From: Ignavibacteria bacterium
Lineage (GTDB): Bacteria > Bacteroidota > Ignavibacteria > Tepidaquicellales > OLB5
Direction of reading: 5' to 3'
Assembly (NCBI GenBank): GCA_027492415.1
Contig: JAPUEV010000331.1
Coordinates: forward strand, 1-6,264
DNA length: 6,264 bases
The notes below the pieces were generated by a model that made no database searches, was not told the DNA's origin, and saw only the letters and a program-made list of their open reading frames with translations. The position numbers and the translations under genes are program-made. Below, piece after piece: positions 5,276 through 6,264 of the stretch (positions are counted from its first letter, which is position 1; the number at the start of each line of letters is the position of its first letter).

Positions 5276-6264
5276 ATGAAAAATAAACTTTTCACAATTA
5301 GTTTAAATGAGGCAAAACAGCTTGCCCTAAGCAGGCAGTTAAGCTTTAATTTTACCGGCAAGAACCCGAAGAAAAAACTGCTGAATATCATAGAGCAGAT
5401 TGGTTATGTACAGATAGATACAATTTCAATTGTAGAAAGAGCACATAAACATGTTCTATGGACGCGCCTGCCTGAATACAGGAATGAATTGCTTGATGAG
5501 CTTATTGATAAGGATAAAAAAGTGTTTGAGTTCTGGGATCATGCAGCGGCATATATGCCGATGAAGCACTTCAGGTTCACCCTGCCAAGGAAGGAAATGT
5601 ACGCAAAGAAGCATAAAAATTGGGAAAAGAAAAACAGCAAGCTTCTTAATATGATCACTGAAAGGATACGTGAAGAAGGTCCGCTGCAATCACGTGATTT
5701 TGATGATCCCAAAAAGCGCGGGGTGTGGTGGGACTGGAAACCCGCTAAGGAAGGATTGGAATTTCTTTTCCACACAGGAAGGCTGATGGCAAAAGCAAGG
5801 AAAAGCTTTCAGAAAGTTTATGACCTTCCGGAGAGAACACTTCCGGCGTACGTTGATATTACAATGCCAACTGATGAAGAATATTCTGAACACCTGATAA
5901 TGAAATCAATAAATGCGAACGGACTATCTTCGGAAAAAGAGCTTACTTATTTAAGGCATCATAACAGAGCTGCAACAAAGAAAACTCTGAACAGGCTTAT
6001 TGAAGAAAAAAAGATCATTGCCGTTAATATTGCTGAAATTAATGGCGAAGCTTATTACACTACAAAAAAGTTACTTAATTCACTTAAGGTTCATAATCAG
6101 TTTAATGATGTTCATATTCTCTCGCCATTTGATAATATAGTGATACAACGCAGCAGGCTGAGTAACCTGTTCGGGTTTGATTATTTAATTGAGTGTTATG
6201 TACCGGCGCATAAAAGAAAGTTCGGTTATTTTTGCCTGCCGATATTATACGGTAATACATTTGC
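5276..6264 (+). CDS. YcaQ-family winged-helix DNA glycosylase (cut by right edge)
   Basis: The open frame runs from ATG at 5276 off the window end, giving 329 codons; the family is usually about 390-410 residues, so roughly the last fifth is missing. It matches the HTH_42/YcaQ family, which includes E. coli YcaQ (a glycosylase that unhooks interstrand crosslinks) and Streptomyces AlkZ. The catalytic signature GYVQIDTISIVERAHKHVLW is at 43-62, with the QxD form (Gln46, Asp48) as in YcaQ rather than the QxQ of AlkZ. Further family blocks are FEFWDHAAAYMP (84-95), WWDWKPAKEGLEFLFHTGRL (151-170) and, near the edge, LSPFDNIVIQRSRL and FGFDYLIECYVPAHKRKFGY. It acts on chromosomal DNA in the cytoplasm. 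It starts 10 bases after the 100-residue protein and has no Shine-Dalgarno. Confidence 0.9.
   Translation, partial: MKNKLFTISLNEAKQLALSRQLSFNFTGKNPKKKLLNIIEQIGYVQIDTISIVERAHKHVLWTRLPEYRNELLDELIDKDKKVFEFWDHAAAYMPMKHFRFTLPRKEMYAKKHKNWEKKNSKLLNMITERIREEGPLQSRDFDDPKKRGVWWDWKPAKEGLEFLFHTGRLMAKARKSFQKVYDLPERTLPAYVDITMPTDEEYSEHLIMKSINANGLSSEKELTYLRHHNRAATKKTLNRLIEEKKIIAVNIAEINGEAYYTTKKLLNSLKVHNQFNDVHILSPFDNIVIQRSRLSNLFGFDYLIECYVPAHKRKFGYFCLPILYGNTF

Noticed and set aside
5456..5893. Overlapping minus-strand frames within the glycosylase gene
   Set aside because: They are shadows of the YcaQ-family gene, in which every family block is intact.
1..6264. Mobile elements, CRISPR arrays, phage or toxin-antitoxin genes, tRNA or rRNA genes
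   Set aside because: No transposase, integrase, regular direct repeats, cloverleaf or rRNA sequence was seen on either strand; codon use and packing look uniform.

Overview
The window looks like an ordinary chromosomal segment from a member of the Bacteroidota/Ignavibacteriota (Chlorobi-related) lineage. Three observations support this: AT-rich intergenic DNA, most starts without a recognisable Shine-Dalgarno sequence, and promoter-like motifs of the TAnnTTTG type known from Bacteroidetes. The proteins also resemble that lineage by eye, but no search was run. There are no mobile elements, CRISPR arrays, tRNAs or rRNAs, and no gene-free stretch longer than about 210 bases.

Left half (1-3331), all on the minus strand and read right to left: a conserved protein of unknown function (2357-3331), fumarylacetoacetase (1080-2336), an overlooked 32-residue membrane microprotein (962-1060), a small serine esterase (284-934), and the first 48 codons of a tryptophanase/tyrosine phenol-lyase (start at 146, running off the left edge). 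The first four are 19-27 bases apart and probably form one operon driven from 3391-3421. The theme is aromatic amino acid breakdown: fumarylacetoacetase does the last step of the tyrosine/phenylalanine route, and the lyase would split tryptophan or tyrosine directly. The lyase appears to have its own control region in 147-283. It contains a Crp/Fnr-like dyad, a TAnnTTTG box, a strong stem-loop at the predicted 5' end of the mRNA, and the clearest Shine-Dalgarno sequence in the window.

Middle (3332-3539): a divergent promoter region with candidate promoters for both directions.

Right half (3576-6264), all on the plus strand and 6-10 bases apart, so probably one operon: a secreted polysaccharide-deacetylase-like protein, a fusion of a YjdI-type mono-cluster ferredoxin domain with a CDGSH iron-sulfur domain, a conserved 100-residue protein of unknown function, and a YcaQ-family winged-helix DNA glycosylase cut by the right edge. 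These four do not form an obvious pathway. The iron-sulfur protein and the glycosylase could suggest redox or DNA-damage housekeeping, but that is only inference.

No dramatic new system is visible. The most interesting items are the unknown protein that heads the fumarylacetoacetase operon, the membrane microprotein inside that operon, and the layered control region in front of the lyase gene.
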